Assembly: GCF_921293095.1 (NCBI RefSeq)
Contig: NC_060253.1
Location: 75,305,992-75,369,991 of the forward strand
Direction of reading: 5' to 3'
DNA length: 64,000 bases
From: Ischnura elegans
Taxonomy: Eukaryota; Arthropoda; Insecta; Odonata; Coenagrionidae
Every line of letters begins with the position of its first letter. Position 1 is the stretch's first letter. Of this stretch, positions 1 to 10,841 are shown piece after piece. The position numbers and the translations under genes are program-made. The notes below the pieces were generated by a model that did no database searches, had not been told where the DNA came from, and saw only the letters and a list, made by a program, of their open reading frames with translations.

Positions 1-223
1 TGAAAATGATGTATAAATTCGTAAGCCTAGTGCATCACTAATGTAGCGTAGAAATGACAGTTTGTGTCAATTATTGGATTGTTCGAAGAATTTCGTTAAT
101 TTTTATATAAAATTAATATTGAAAGTGAAATCGATGAGCAATGAACCGAATCCCACATTAAATTATTTTGAATTATATAACAATTTCGCAAGGCTATGAA
201 TTAAAATTATTATGAAAAATATT

Positions 224-288
224 CAGCGTATCATCATCTGGCCAGATGATGATACGCATCATCTGGCCAGATGATGATACCTACGCTG
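224..288. repeat. stacked palindromes (atcatctggccagatgat twice)
   Basis: A perfect 32-bp palindrome (226-257, centre 241/242) overlaps a second 20-bp palindrome (257-276, centre 266/267). Both are built on the same core, atcatctggccagatgat. The pair is enclosed by cagcgta and its complement tacgctg, so the whole segment can fold as one cruciform or as two. No coding potential. Function unknown; it could be the fold-back centre of a decayed element. Confidence 0.8.
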
Positions 289-487
289 TATCGAAACCGG
301 TCGCAAATATATTTTATTTTGTGGAACAGCGAAGTCTTTTTCTTAACTTTCATGAAATGTTTGTAATTTAAAAAAATAATGAAATCGAGTTTTTAAAACG
401 GAAATGAATTAATGGCGCAGAGATACGTTTTTGTGGACTGGGGTTCTGACACACGATTTTACAGACAAAATTTCATATACGATTATA

Positions 488-724
488 AAGGCCGTTTTAC
501 ACGGGGCACGCAATTTCGCAGGCTAGCACTGCATTAATTTCTCTTCATGGCCTGGAATTGCGCGAATACACGAAAAAAATGAGACCAGGGTCTATTTTGC
601 CATCTCACGTCCACGCATTCTCGCATGTGATCAAGTAATTCACCGCTTTACACGACGCAATTTTAACAGCACCTTTGTACACACGTCAGATTGTGCAATT
701 ACGTTCCACGTGTAAAACGGCCTT
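488..724. mobile_element. family A inverted-repeat MITE, copy 1
   Basis: A 237-bp element begins aaggccgttttacacgg and ends cgtgtaaaacggcctt, giving near-perfect terminal inverted repeats. Between them are diverged family A internal motifs, including ctttacacgacgcaa. Related copies lie at 3040-3434, 10842-11238 and 23751-24286, and a decayed one near 17736-17905. There is no coding capacity. I cannot assign a superfamily; the best copy is bordered by TTAA. Confidence 0.75.
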
Positions 725-877
725 TTGGCTCAAATTTTAAAGATGCGATTTTCTGAACTAGAAATTCAACATACGCCTGAATGGAATGATTTTTTGAGAT
801 ACTACTTTGCGGCAAGGAGCGTTCGAATTATTCTCAACAACTCTCTCTACGGCAGAGTCAGTAGTAGCCGCAGTTAT

Positions 878-1168
878 CATGGGCGTACCCAGCGGGGGGC
901 AGGAAGGGGCAGCTGCCCCCCCTCTTAGGAGCGAAGATTAATTTAGTTCAAAACGAAAAAGTTTATAACAAAATTTCTTTTGAAGAAAAATTAAATTAGT
1001 AGAAGACATGGAATTGAAATAAAATCATTATTTTTTTCAAGCAAATACTTTTAAAAACTAATAAAGTGCTGTCATATTTTTTAAAAATTTGGTTTCACCA
1101 TCCAATTTGTGCTTAAATGTTACCACTAGAACGACCTCGGCTTTCCATCCCCCCAATTTTGATCCTGG
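878..1168 (-). mobile_element. hAT-like MITE family C, 3'-truncated copy
   Basis: It starts catgggcgtacccag and runs through a G/C-rich subterminal hairpin (ggcagctgccccc) into the AT-rich family core. It stops at gatcctgg, where other copies continue to gtacgcccatg. The missing end leaves no target duplication. Compare the complete copies at 19176-19461 and 19563-19857. Confidence 0.7.
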
Positions 1169-1859
1169 TTAAGCTATTAGTATTTATAGGTTGGTATGTT
1201 GATACAAAGTTACAGGTAAGTTGCCATGGAGCCACAAATTATGCACTCCGGGAACCATTTGCACTAGGAATCTCAAGTATACAGCTTCGAAAGAAGTGGA
1301 TCTTGTTTTCTGTTCGGTTACATATACACCGTTTGATTCATCTACCACGGGTTTTGCTGGAGCATGTGACAACGCAAGTTGATGAGAAAATATTGACCTA
1401 GATACGCGATTAGAGCGTTAACATCATGGTTACCGCTTCACCGAATGAATTGCAAGCTATCGAAAGAACGGCTTACGGTGAGATTTTCTCAAGCATGAGG
1501 TTATTACCTCATATTTTCTCTTTCTGAGAACTCTACAATTACCTGGTGTATCAAGACCAAATTACTATAGATCGCTTATCAGTTCCAGATTCGTTAACTC
1601 TTACTAAGGAGTAAAACTAGAGTTACGGGGTTTTGCGGAGCTTATTCATCGAAGGAAAACAGGCTTAATATTAAGATGAAGGTCCCACCTTTGATAGATT
1701 AAACTATTTTACTACTTTATGAGCGTCGTAAAAGAAAAAAAATCGAACAGAATGAAAAGATTTTGGTAAAATACTATTGCGTTCAAGGAGAGATTTGTCA
1801 GCAAGAAAGGCGTCAATGATTGAAACCTCATGATAGAACATAGAGAAAATATCGGCGAG
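1169..1859. other. gene-free interval
   Basis: About 690 bp with no recognisable gene or repeat. A minus-strand open frame (1184-1372) has a possible acceptor and donor around it, but no recognisable protein signature, so I do not call it. Confidence 0.4.
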
Positions 1860-2171
1860 CAGGGGCGCAGCCAGGAATTAAGGCTGGGGTGGGGGGGGGG
1901 TTTAGGTGCAACTAATACCGGCGTCTGAGGGGGTATGGTATACCCACCAGGATAAGCGGTAGGTGCGAGATTAATAAATTGCGGAATTTTTAGATTAACG
2001 GTTCAAAATGGTGAGTTTTACGGCTTTGTGAGGGATTTTTATTAATCCTTACACTATCCTATTAGTAATATTAATCCAATTAAGTAAAATGGATTAAACT
2101 TAAATATTTCTCTGAACTATGGGGGGGGGGGAGGGGTTAAACCCCCAAAACCCCCCCTCGCTGCGCCACTG
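1860..2171 (+). mobile_element. hAT-like MITE family B, copy 1, with 8-bp TSD
   Basis: The element begins caggggcgcagcc and ends gctgcgccactg. It is flanked by the exact 8-bp duplication tcggcgag (1852-1859 and 2172-2179). That target length and the CAGnGGCG ends fit the hAT superfamily. Long G runs near each end vary in length between copies. There is no transposase, so it is non-autonomous. Confidence 0.9.
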
Positions 2172-2179
2172 TCGGCGAG

Positions 2180-2884
2180 GAGTCTGGAATAGAACTGTCT
2201 GATCTGAAATATAAGAATGCAGAAGTGGGGTGGAAACGTGGGGCGAAAAGAAAATAAAATCCTCGTATCTGAAATTATGGAATGCAAGAAAATAGGGGAG
2301 ATGATACACATGGACAGGATAAATGAATGATAAATGTACTGGACTAGGCATGCAAGGAGAGGAACTTATAAAATTCAGAAAGGAAGAAGATTCGGTTGAA
2401 GAGTGTATCTGGCATTGATTTTGAGTTGAGGCATTCGGAAGTGAGGCTAGGATTATTTTTTCAAAATCATTAAATTTTATTGGCACCTAAAATGAAATAC
2501 ACTCAACATAGTTAATGATTTAAGTTGTCTGTCACATACCAAAATTGCAAATTCTATGAAAGGCAATTACCGACTTACTACTAAATGTTTTGGCGAGAAA
2601 ATGGATATTACATGTGAGAAAACGAGTTCTTGCGCGAGTTATAATTCAGGTAACTAACCAGTTTTCCAGATTAACAGTCAGTACGCTGCAGATTTGTCTA
2701 GTATTTACAAAAATATAATAAAAATAAACATTTTCTGGTACGTATTACGCCCGATTGAGTTTTTCCCGCTTGGAAGATGGAACATTTCAAACTCTGTGGG
2801 TTCGTTCTTTAAACAGGCGGATCTAGGCGAGTGTGTCTGTCACAAAAAATCGCTCATTAAATATTTGCTACTTACATCATGGTC
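2180..2884. other. gene-free interval
   Basis: AT-rich single-copy-looking DNA. Short open frames here have no domain signature, compositional shift or splice context. I see no repeat boundaries. Confidence 0.4.
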
Positions 2885-2990
2885 ATGAGTAGCGTAGCGG
2901 CCCAGTGGGAAGAAAGTTGTGCTACTGGTGGAAGGGTCCCTGGTTCACATCCAATGAGTAATCCTCGGTAGGCGATAGTGCAGAATTAAG
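2885..2990 (+). mobile_element. tRNA-derived SINE head (fragment)
   Basis: An A-box-like tagcggcccagtgg is followed about 40 bp later by a B-box-like ggttcacatcc, the spacing of an RNA polymerase III tRNA promoter. The flanks do not fold as a tRNA, so this is a SINE head or pseudo-tRNA and not a working tRNA gene. Confidence 0.4.
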
Positions 2991-3039
2991 GGGGGAGGCG
3001 GGGCGGCCACTCCCCCTCGTAATTTATAAAAAAAATGAA

Positions 3040-3434
3040 AAGGCCGCTTTACAAGTACACGTTTACGGGCACGTACTTACACAATCTGACGTGTTGACGA
3101 AGGCGCAATCAAAATTGCGTCGTGTAAAGCGGTGAATTGCTAGATCACATGCGAGAATGCGTGGATGCGAGACGGCAAAATAGCCCCTGTTCTATTTTCG
3201 TTCACGCATTCGCGCAATTCCACGCCATTTTAGAAATTAATGCAGCTCTAACCTGCGCAATTCCGTGCCCCGTGTAAAACGGCCTTAAAACGGAGAATTG
3301 CTAGAACACATGCGTGAATGCATGGACCTGAAATGGCAAAATAGCCCGTTCTAATTTCGCTCATGCATTCGCGCAATTTTAGAAATTAATGCAGTTCTAA
3401 CCTGTGCAATTCCGTGCCCCGTGTAAAACGGCCT
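3040..3434. mobile_element. family A MITE, copy 2, with duplicated right half
   Basis: The left end is aaggccgctttaca. A right end (cgtgtaaaacggcctt) falls at about 3271-3286, and the right half of the element (gaattgctaga onward) is then repeated to a second right end at 3434. The two right halves differ by scattered substitutions and small deletions, so the duplication is not recent. Confidence 0.75.
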
Positions 3435-3695
3435 GAAGGATGCGAAGTTAGGCTTTTTTCGCCGGCGTTTCAGCTTCAAACTGTCGTCACGAAGATAACG
3501 CGGAGGACAACCGAGAAGAATAGCTGCGCCTACTGTACCATTTTGCGGAAGCCTTCATCAATAAATTGAAAGTATGGTAATCTTCAAGATGGCTCTCCAA
3601 TTGAAGTTTTTATTTCACCATCTCAACAAGCAACGTTTAAAAGTAATTGATCGATATCTAAAAGCACCGAATTATCGTGTATGGGTATTGCATAC

Positions 3696-3997
3696 CAGGG
3701 GCGCAGCTAGGAATTAAGGCTGGTGGGGGTTTAGGTGCAACTAATACCGGGGTCTGTGCTGGTATGGAATACCCACCAGGATAATCGGTAGGAGCGAGAT
3801 TAATAAATTGCGGAATTTTAAGATAAATGGTTCAAAATGGTGAGTTTTACGACTTTCTGAGGGATATTTTTTTATTAATCCTTACACTATTCTTTTAGTA
3901 ATACCAATCCAATCAAGTATGGATTAAGCTTAAAAAATTCTATAAGTTCTGGGAAGGGTTTTATCCCCCAAACCTCCCCCCCCTCGCTGCGCCACTT
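3696..3997 (+). mobile_element. hAT-like MITE family B, copy 2, with 8-bp TSD
   Basis: It begins caggggcgcagc and ends gctgcgccactt (last base altered). The exact target duplication ttgcatac lies at 3688-3695 and 3998-4005. The internal sequence is closely related to the copies at 1860, 8913, 12396 and 24383. Confidence 0.9.
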
Positions 3998-4054
3998 TTG
4001 CATACCATCGCATATCAAAGTAATGAACCGTCCCCTTGATCGACCCTGGAGCGC

Positions 4055-4670
4055 GAGACTGCTCATATGCCAGGGAAAGAAACGGGTCTCCCTATGTTGA
4101 ATACGTGGGATTCACACCTGTGTGGACAAGTCTTAGGTGAGTTCTACTCTAACCTATCCAACCCAACCCTCGCGTTGAATCACTGAGGTTCACATCAATA
4201 GGCGCGCCGATTTTGGGGTCTGTACCGGTAAACCAGAGTTCATCACAACCTACCAAAAAACATTAGAATAATTTTGTGCTCATTCTTCTGTGCTGTGCGT
4301 GTGGTGTGCTGTTTGCACTAGAAGACAGAAACTTAAAATTAGACATTGAAAATATGAATCAGAATATTACTTTTTTTAACATGTTTATGAAGAATATTTT
4401 CGAAAAATAAATTCATTATTTTATTTTTTATTCCTTAACTTCAATTTTTTCATTATTTAATATCATTTTTCTTTTTTTTTGCGAGCAGCAAATTTTATTA
4501 CTTTGTTATTTTTTCTCTTTTCTTTTTTAATGCATATACGATTAGCACATTGAAAAATTGATTTATTGAAACACAAAGAAGTGTAAAATTTGGATAACTT
4601 AATGAGGCAAAATGCTTGTACTCGGAACAGTAAGAACACAGTTCCAAATTTCTGTAAAGATATTAATGAA
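4055..4670. other. SINE-like tail fragment, then AT-rich DNA
   Basis: Positions of about 4075-4200 contain a cacacctgtgtgg segment and pyrimidine-rich text resembling the SINE body at 7180-7250. The remainder to 4670 is AT-rich with no gene that I recognise. Confidence 0.3.
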
Positions 4671-5320
4671 CGAAAATGTTTCGTTTCGTCCCGTAGGGAA
4701 ACGATAATACGAGGCCTGGGTGTAGTTTCGTTCCCGCACGAAATTAAAATCACCAAGGAATTTAGTTTCGACCTGGGACGAAACTTTACCACCGAGAACG
4801 AAACTAAATTGATTGAAACTCCGATGCTCATAATGGAGTTTCGATCCCAGAAGTTGAGTGGGGGGGGATAAGAGTGAATAGTTTTACCCATTACGTTTGA
4901 CTTAAGTGTACAGGGGTTAAAATATCGAGCTTAAAAATCGAATGGTCAGTTTTTGCTCACCGTTCACGTGTTAGTGGTAAAAATATGATTGCCCTCATGC
5001 ATCTAATGGCGGTAGGCCGATCCTCTACTTCATTCAACCATTCTTCGTATTCGGTGTGTGGGTCGAAACTTAATTGTTCGAAGGAAAAGCAAGTGGTCCC
5101 TCCGGTGCGAAACATTAGCGCATACAGTTTCGAGTATTTATGCATTTGCGTTTCGTTTCGTCCTAGAGTTTTAGTTTAGTTTCGACCCGAAGTATTTTTG
5201 GCTCTTATTTCGTTTCGTCCCTGAGTTTAGCTTTCCGGGTTTAAATCCACTTCGTTTCGTTTTTCTACATTTCATTCCTGGGAAGGAAATTTTACTGGTT
5301 TTCGTTAAGTTTCTATTACC
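4670..5320. repeat. region of repeated tttcgtttcgtcc motifs
   Basis: The string tttcgtttcgtcc and its variants recur in both orientations (near 4678, 4728, 4768, 4796, 5150, 5208, 5250), giving several short inverted pairs of cgaaac/gtttcg. Open frames on both strands across it (4463-4891 minus, 4590-4871 plus) are by-products of this composition. No element boundary is clear. Confidence 0.45.
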
Positions 5321-5371
5321 ATCCCTGGTTATTAGTTGCCTCGAGCCAAGACTTAAAAACTGCTGACTAAT

Positions 5372-6032
5372 AGGGTGGTTTCCTATTATTTTTTTATTGC
5401 CTAAATCGAAAGATTATTACTCCTGGAGTACGTATTTCACGCTTTTAGATTTTTAAATGACGATATCTATTTTTCGCGATTAAATGAAAAGTGAAAATTT
5501 TCAAGCGCGCGATGACGCGACGCTTAAGTATGAATGCCGGGAAGTCTCTCCGCGTGACGTATTTCTGGTTCCCGTTGCCGCCCTGCGAGGTGACCTTGAG
5601 GCGAGGCTTAGCGCTGATACGACGCAGGCTGCTAGCGGGTAGCCTAGAACCCTGCTAGCTGGTAGCGCTTGGCTTAAATAAGGATTATTAATAACTTATC
5701 AAACGAGGAAAACTTTCCGACCTTAGCCAGTTTTAATAAGTGATTGTTAAGACATGTTTCCCTGAGCTCTGCGCCTCATGCATGCATTGGTGACCTCAGA
5801 CGATGTATAACTCCTATCTTCTCCGATAGAAACTAGGTCCCTGTGACGTCACGTGGAGTGGCATCGCATGGGCGACAATCTGGCCCTTTTCAAATGAGGA
5901 TAAAAATGGACCATTGCCATTCGTCTAACCCGGTATTTCTAAAACAAAATATTTGTATATTATGAATACACTAATGGTAGGTAACGAATCGCAATCAATG
6001 CCTTTCGTTTTCTTTGATGAAGGAAACCACCT
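5372..6032 (+). mobile_element. family D inverted-repeat element, copy 1
   Basis: The ends are agggtggtttcct and aggaaaccacct, a 12-13 bp inverted repeat. A related copy lies inverted at 35876-36504 in intron 4, sharing the segments around gctagcaggg, cctgagctctg and gtgacgtcac. An open frame on the minus strand (5925-6275) crosses the right end and is not a gene. Superfamily unassigned. Confidence 0.7.
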
Positions 6033-6279
6033 TATTGGCTGCTCGATTGATTCATCGCGGGTGTTGATATGCGGAATGGGTATCGGAAATACGGATAATT
6101 TTGAAAGATGAAGTAGTATACTGAGAATGAATGTCATCATTATTATAGGAAAGAGAACGTGTGAGACCAGGTGGTAAAAGCGGTTGGTGGTTTCCCAGTT
6201 CAAAATCGCGAATAAAGTCTCCATGCATATAAAAACCCTTGCGGTTCGAAGTGGTCGGGGGATCGAATTACCCACACTA

Positions 6280-6560
6280 CCGTGAATGTGTGAAATTCTG
6301 AGGCTTAATCTTAGTTGAGCTCAGCCCTCACCAATCCCATTCAACCTTCTGATTGGTCAAAAGCATGGAAACATTGACTTCGCGCATGGATGCTAAGTTA
6401 CATACACCAAGGATGTAATTCGCGAAGAAAAAATCATTCGGCTTACCAGAGATTCGAACCCGAATCTCGCGATTGCCAGTTGTATACCTGATCTGCAATT
6501 GGGAGATCCGGGTTCATATCCCGGCTGAGGCAAATGAGTTATTCATCTCAAATTTCATCC
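6280..6560. mobile_element. head-to-head tRNA-SINE fragments
   Basis: Near 6450 a B-box-like ggttcgaatct lies on the minus strand. Near 6512 gggttcatatcc lies on the plus strand, so two diverged SINE heads face one another in an imperfect inverted repeat. Positions 6290-6370 resemble the SINE body seen at 7190-7250 in reverse. Confidence 0.4.
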
Positions 6561-7045
6561 TGGGTGTATATATCTTATGAGTGGTAATGATGGCGTACAT
6601 ATAGCATTATTATCGCGGACCTAAGCTTGGTAGTACCTGCCCTTGCGGTAGTAGCTACTCAAAGTTTGGTAGGGTGCTTAACTGCTTGGTGTCGGCTGCT
6701 ACACCAACTGCGCAGTCTCATATCTTCCTTCTGATCGAAAATAGCCTTCAGCGTTTCTGGCTCTGACCTCGAGGACTTGCTACAGATACTAGCCCTATGC
6801 CCGAGACACGTACGAGACATTGTTTAATCTTCTCCAAAAGTCTCTACTGGCGGCGATAAACCGAATGTCATAACGTCGCGTCGGTTCTGCCTGAGGAAGA
6901 TAGAGGCTGGGCCACCGAAATAGCGACAGCAGCCACATAACGGTACTTACGAACCCACCGCCTTCTATGACGATTCGCCGCTATTCTTTTCGACGATAAA
7001 AGGCACAGGATAACCATATTCGTTGACTCAGGCTTAACAATAGTC
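6561..7045. other. gene-free interval
   Basis: Moderate GC content, no open frame of note and no repeat that I can delimit. Confidence 0.35.
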
Positions 7046-7049
7046 CGTG

Positions 7050-7260
7050 TGGTGGGGGTTAGTATGGTGGTAAGAGCGTTTGACTACAGAATGAAAGGTC
7101 GCGGGTTCGAGGTGTAAGTAAAATCTTGGCGTTACGAGGTGGCCCAGGAAAATGAGGCGGATCTCCTATACAGCTTCCTGTAAGATCACACACCTGTGAA
7201 TTAGTGTGGGGCGAGCTCTAGCCTCACCTCCAAGTGCAAACCTTCTGGTTGAACTATATA
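7050..7260 (+). mobile_element. tRNA-derived SINE
   Basis: A tRNA-like head has tggtggtaagagcg (A-box region) and a B-box-like gggttcgagg near 7103. It is followed by an unrelated body containing cacctgtgaattagtgtgg and ccttctggttg. The spacing suits a pol III internal promoter. The acceptor stem does not close, so this is not a tRNA gene. Confidence 0.5.
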
Positions 7261-7937
7261 GTGAGAAAGAGTGAAAAATACGATCCGAGTTTTTGTCGGA
7301 TCAAAATTTAATGGGTGAGAAGCCGAGCGGTACCACTGATTTCTTTTTTCTCTACAGAGTTAGGTACAGAAATTGGGTGTAGAAAATAAACGAGATCAAT
7401 TAGATATTTGGTAGTGCATTTGATTTTCCACTCGATATCAGCACAGAACAGAGACTCACTCGTATCCCTTGGTAACCAAGTTTTGTTGTATTTCTTCTAA
7501 CAATTAACTTTACCTAACTCTGATGAAAAAAAAATCACTTTTACCTACCTCACTTCTCACCTCCTCAATTGTCATTGTTTTCACCTCTCTCCACGAAAAG
7601 GAATTAACAATTAGAGGCAATGTTCAATTTTTATTGCGAAAAACTATTCGAATAGCCAACTTTCGGAAAGCCCTTAAAGTCATTGTACCATCATTTATGA
7701 AATTACTTTTTTTGAAGAACAAAAGTCGGCAATGACGCATAAAACCGCTCCATTTTTTTTTACCACTGATAGTCGAATCTATTCAGTTTAGATATACCTA
7801 CCTATTATGTGCGCAATCATGGGGAAGGGAGTTCTGGAGGGAAATCCCTCCCCCTCCAAGCAAGAATGAAGAGTATTGGGCCTCCCCCAGAAATCGGAAA
7901 TAGTGGCTCGGTGTGTTTAATTACCTGGTATCCTTTG
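7261..7937. other. gene-free interval
   Basis: AT-rich. A plus-strand open frame of 70 codons at 7523-7735 is lysine- and leucine-rich, with no domain or splice context. I do not support it as a gene. Confidence 0.35.
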
Positions 7938-8023
7938 GAGAGACCAACCAGCTCCACGAAGAGTCCCAGGTTACAACCCAAGGTCACCTTAGCGAGGTCC
8001 GACAGCCTTGCGTAGGTGTCCAT
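7938..8023 (-). CDS. candidate first coding exon of an unrecognised gene
   Basis: On the minus strand an ATG at 8023 opens a frame beginning MDTYARLSDLAKVTLG. After about 28 codons it reaches GGATACCAG followed by GTAATT, a reasonable splice donor at about 7937. Base composition is higher in GC than the surroundings and the codons look coding. The peptide has a hydrophobic stretch (residues of about 14-27), compatible with a membrane segment. I do not recognise the family and found no convincing next exon at lower coordinates, so it may be an isolated or dead exon, or chance. Confidence 0.3.
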
Positions 8024-8078
8024 TCGGGGGTGTGTGCTTGTGTCTGTGGTAGTCCCTGACGTGAAGTAATTCCCTTAA

Positions 8079-8327
8079 TAGTAGCGTAGCCAGGGGGGAC
8101 CCGGACCCCCCCCCCCCCCCCGAAATATAAAAACACAATTATTGTCCTTCATAAAAGGCAACAAAATATTGAAAAATCAGGAATTTACAAAATGTTTCTT
8201 TAACAAATTAAGTTTTTTCGATTATGAAGTGTTAAAATTAGTTTAAAACTCATTACTTAGTACCCGATTTTTCAAAAATTTTCCCCCTTGTTTTGGACCC
8301 CCCCCCAAACGAAATTCCTGGCTACTG
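8079..8327 (+). mobile_element. hAT-like MITE family E, copy 1, with 8-bp TSD
   Basis: The ends are tagtagcgtagcc and ggctactg, with exact target duplication tcccttaa (8071-8078 and 8328-8335). Poly-C tracts flank an AT-rich core. The sister copy at about 23851-24099 is in reverse orientation and sits inside a family A element. Confidence 0.85.
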
Positions 8328-8487
8328 TCCCTTAAGCTGCCATGGGAGGGAATTCTGGTGAAGTGTTGTTTGTTCATTTCTCTGACTAGGGGTGTCAATT
8401 TTTTACGGCCATTTGAGAACCCCTTTTGATTCACCTATCTATAGAGGCCGTAGTGCTCATTTTCCCCGTGTGGCTCACTTTTGAAAT

Positions 8488-8823
8488 TTAAGTATACTGC
8501 CCAATTCGCAAAATTATCGCCTGCATCCCATACGACCCCGCTCCGATTTTGAATGATACGTCATATTTACGCGAAGAAGATGAAACTTCCCCCACGACCG
8601 CCTCAGGTCGCTTGTAGAAATATTTCAATTGTTTCCCCCACCACGATTCGAGGTTATAACGCCCATTTGCGTGCTTTTTTCCTTGTTTCACTCCGGATAT
8701 TGTAGCAATACTTACTGTTATTAAGAGGATCGATATGCTGGCATCGCAACAAATTTTGGTTGAATTAACAAACTTTTTCTTCATATTAATTTGAAATTCA
8801 TTATTTTCGAGAGAGTATTTCAT
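8488..8823 (-). CDS. 111-codon open frame, unrecognised
   Basis: The frame starts MKYSLENNEF, with an alternative Met at residue 14. It has a hydrophobic segment around residues 30-46 (ASISILLITVSIATISGV), then a basic stretch with GKKHANGRY and a serine-rich C-terminal part. The hydrophobic stretch could be a signal or membrane segment. A perfect donor string, gtaagt, lies within the frame right after codons for LLIT, so an alternative reading is a short exon ending there. No family is recognised. It sits between two MITEs and may be fortuitous. Confidence 0.22.
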   Translation of the reverse strand: MKYSLENNEFQINMKKKFVNSTKICCDASISILLITVSIATISGVKQGKKHANGRYNLESWWGKQLKYFYKRPEAVVGEVSSSSRKYDVSFKIGAGSYGMQAIILRIGQYT

Positions 8824-8912
8824 TCTTCGCTACATCAGATTCCCTTGAAAAAGCGACCAGCATCGGTCGGGAAACGTTGGGGCCACCCGGAAATTGACAT
8901 GGCGACATAGCC

Positions 8913-9214
8913 CAGGCGCGCAGCTAGAAATTAAGGCTCGGGGGATTTTAGGAGTAACTAATACGGGAGTATGGAATACGGGTGGTGCTGGTGCCTTCCC
9001 CCAGAAATTTTTTTATGAGAAATGGTTCAAAATGTTGAGTTTTACGGCTTTTTAAGGGATATTTTATTAATCCTTACACGATTCTGTAAGTAATATTTAT
9101 CCAATTAAGTAAAATGGATTAAATTTAAAATTTCTCCGAGTTGGGGGGGGGTTTATCCCCCAAAACATACAATGATAACATACATGATACATACTCCCCC
9201 TCGATACGCCACTG
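8913..9214 (+). mobile_element. hAT-like MITE family B, copy 3, with 8-bp TSD
   Basis: The ends are caggcgcgcagc and tacgccactg, with exact duplication acatagcc (8905-8912 and 9215-9222). Near the right end a short insertion rich in acatacatgata separates the C tract from the terminus, a private feature of this copy. Confidence 0.88.
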
Positions 9215-9853
9215 ACATAGCCCAAATTTTTTCTAACTAGCTTGAAGAGAATTTAGTTTTTGCTAGTAAAAGTTATATGCTTTCGAAATGTATACATAGT
9301 TTCGAATGTCCTAATGTTTTGATTTTTCTAGCAATAAAAATGCCATTTAGCTCGAGATACATCATTCCTTTGACTAATAATATTGTTGTTTATTAAAGAG
9401 GGTTTCCAAAGAGAACATCTCGGGTATGATCTGAGAAAATTATCATCGTCAGTAGTTCTTTCTTCAGTGATATATCAAAGACAAAAAGCTTGCACGAAAT
9501 GGAGATTAGGGTTAAGAAAAGTCATCACCGACAATGGGTATTAATTCTAGCATTAAACCCGAAAATCAATCGTGATGGAGTGAAATCTTTCCATATTCAA
9601 ATAAAAACTTGTAGTTTTCTACGAAGATGATGTAGTAACATTGAGACTTAGGTCTTAATAAATTTTATAATTGTGGAAAACTGCAATTATTTATTTCCAA
9701 TGTTTCTAAATACTTGCAATAATCCTAGAATTGATTTGATGAATCTCTTCGTTAAAAAATCCCACCCGTTATCTTCATATATTTCATTGTTGTCTTCTCT
9801 TTTAGTTCCATCATCTCTTTCATCATAGCCCATCCGAAAACTTCCCTTGCAAT
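9215..9853. other. gene-free interval
   Basis: AT-rich unique-looking DNA without a supportable open frame or repeat end. Confidence 0.35.
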
Positions 9854-10113
9854 CAGTGACGTAATTATGCGGGTATGAGGGGATAGATCCCTCCCCAAAG
9901 TCTCCGAGAAATAAAAAAGTTGTTTAAAAAAAAGTCTAGTTTTGAAATTTAATAACTGCATCTGCTCAAAGTTAAATTTTTAGTATCAACATTATGTAAA
10001 ATGTATATCCAGGCATGTAATTTTTCAAGAATTTTCCCGAAACCCTTATGCCTTCAGTTCGTCGCCCCAGGCCATCCCATCCCCCTTAAAGCATATTCTT
10101 AGTTAAGCCACTG
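9854..10113. mobile_element. probable hAT-like MITE, diverged
   Basis: The ends are cagtgacgtaa and ttaagccactg. The flanking octamers cttgcaat (9846-9853) and cctgtaat (10114-10121) agree at six of eight positions, as expected of an old target duplication. The core is AT-rich with C-rich subterminal tracts like the other families. Confidence 0.5.
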
Positions 10114-10841
10114 CCTGTAATTCTTTTCGTCAATTTTTCTGCAACCTGCAACGACAATTTCTGTTTGTTTGTTTTCTTACTAGACCTTCCTCATTACTCA
10201 CTCGGCCACTCCGTTTGATTAGTCTTTTCGACCTTCAGCATTCTTCAGTTCACCGCATTTCGAATGCCTTCACCCGTGACCTCTCTGCTGCTGTCATCGT
10301 CCATGCTTAAAAACTATTAATACCAGGCTCCAGATGCTTTGATGAATTGCTCCTCACTTCTTTACTTCATCAGCTCATGTATTTCTCTCTTCAATTATTT
10401 TTTGCAACGTATATTAGGTCCAATTGCGGCTGTTTGATTTTTCGCCAGTTTTCCTGGAAGGGTAAAGGTCGGGGTCACACCCCACCCGAAATTCTGAGAT
10501 AAAGTGGTAAGTTGATACAGATTTTTCCATCAGTCATAAATATCAGTTACCTCGTTGTACATTAGTCTTTTCGACTGACGACTGCTGATGTTTATTATCG
10601 AGAGTTCCGTAGAGAAAATCCTGACAGAAGAAAAAAATCCTGACCGATCGGAATTTCCGAAGATGAGATCTGGGAAAATTATCATTGCAAGTTGTTCTTG
10701 CTGTGGTAATAAATCAAATAATACAAAATAGCTCGATGAAAATGATGATTGATTAACTGGAAATATCTGAGTCATGGCGCTTATACGGTTTTATGTGTGC
10801 CTTACATTTTGGTTACTGCGCAGCCACCTCGAGCACTCTTC
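10114..10841. other. gene-free interval
   Basis: No gene recognised. The minus-strand open frame at 10530-10775 has no family signature. Confidence 0.35.

Noticed and set aside
1184-1372. Minus-strand frame with possible acceptor and donor
   Set aside because: The donor is weak, the peptide is unrecognised and a plus-strand frame of greater length overlaps it, so evidence is too thin.
6440-7130. tRNA genes
   Set aside because: B-box matches occur, but acceptor and anticodon stems do not close. These are SINE heads.
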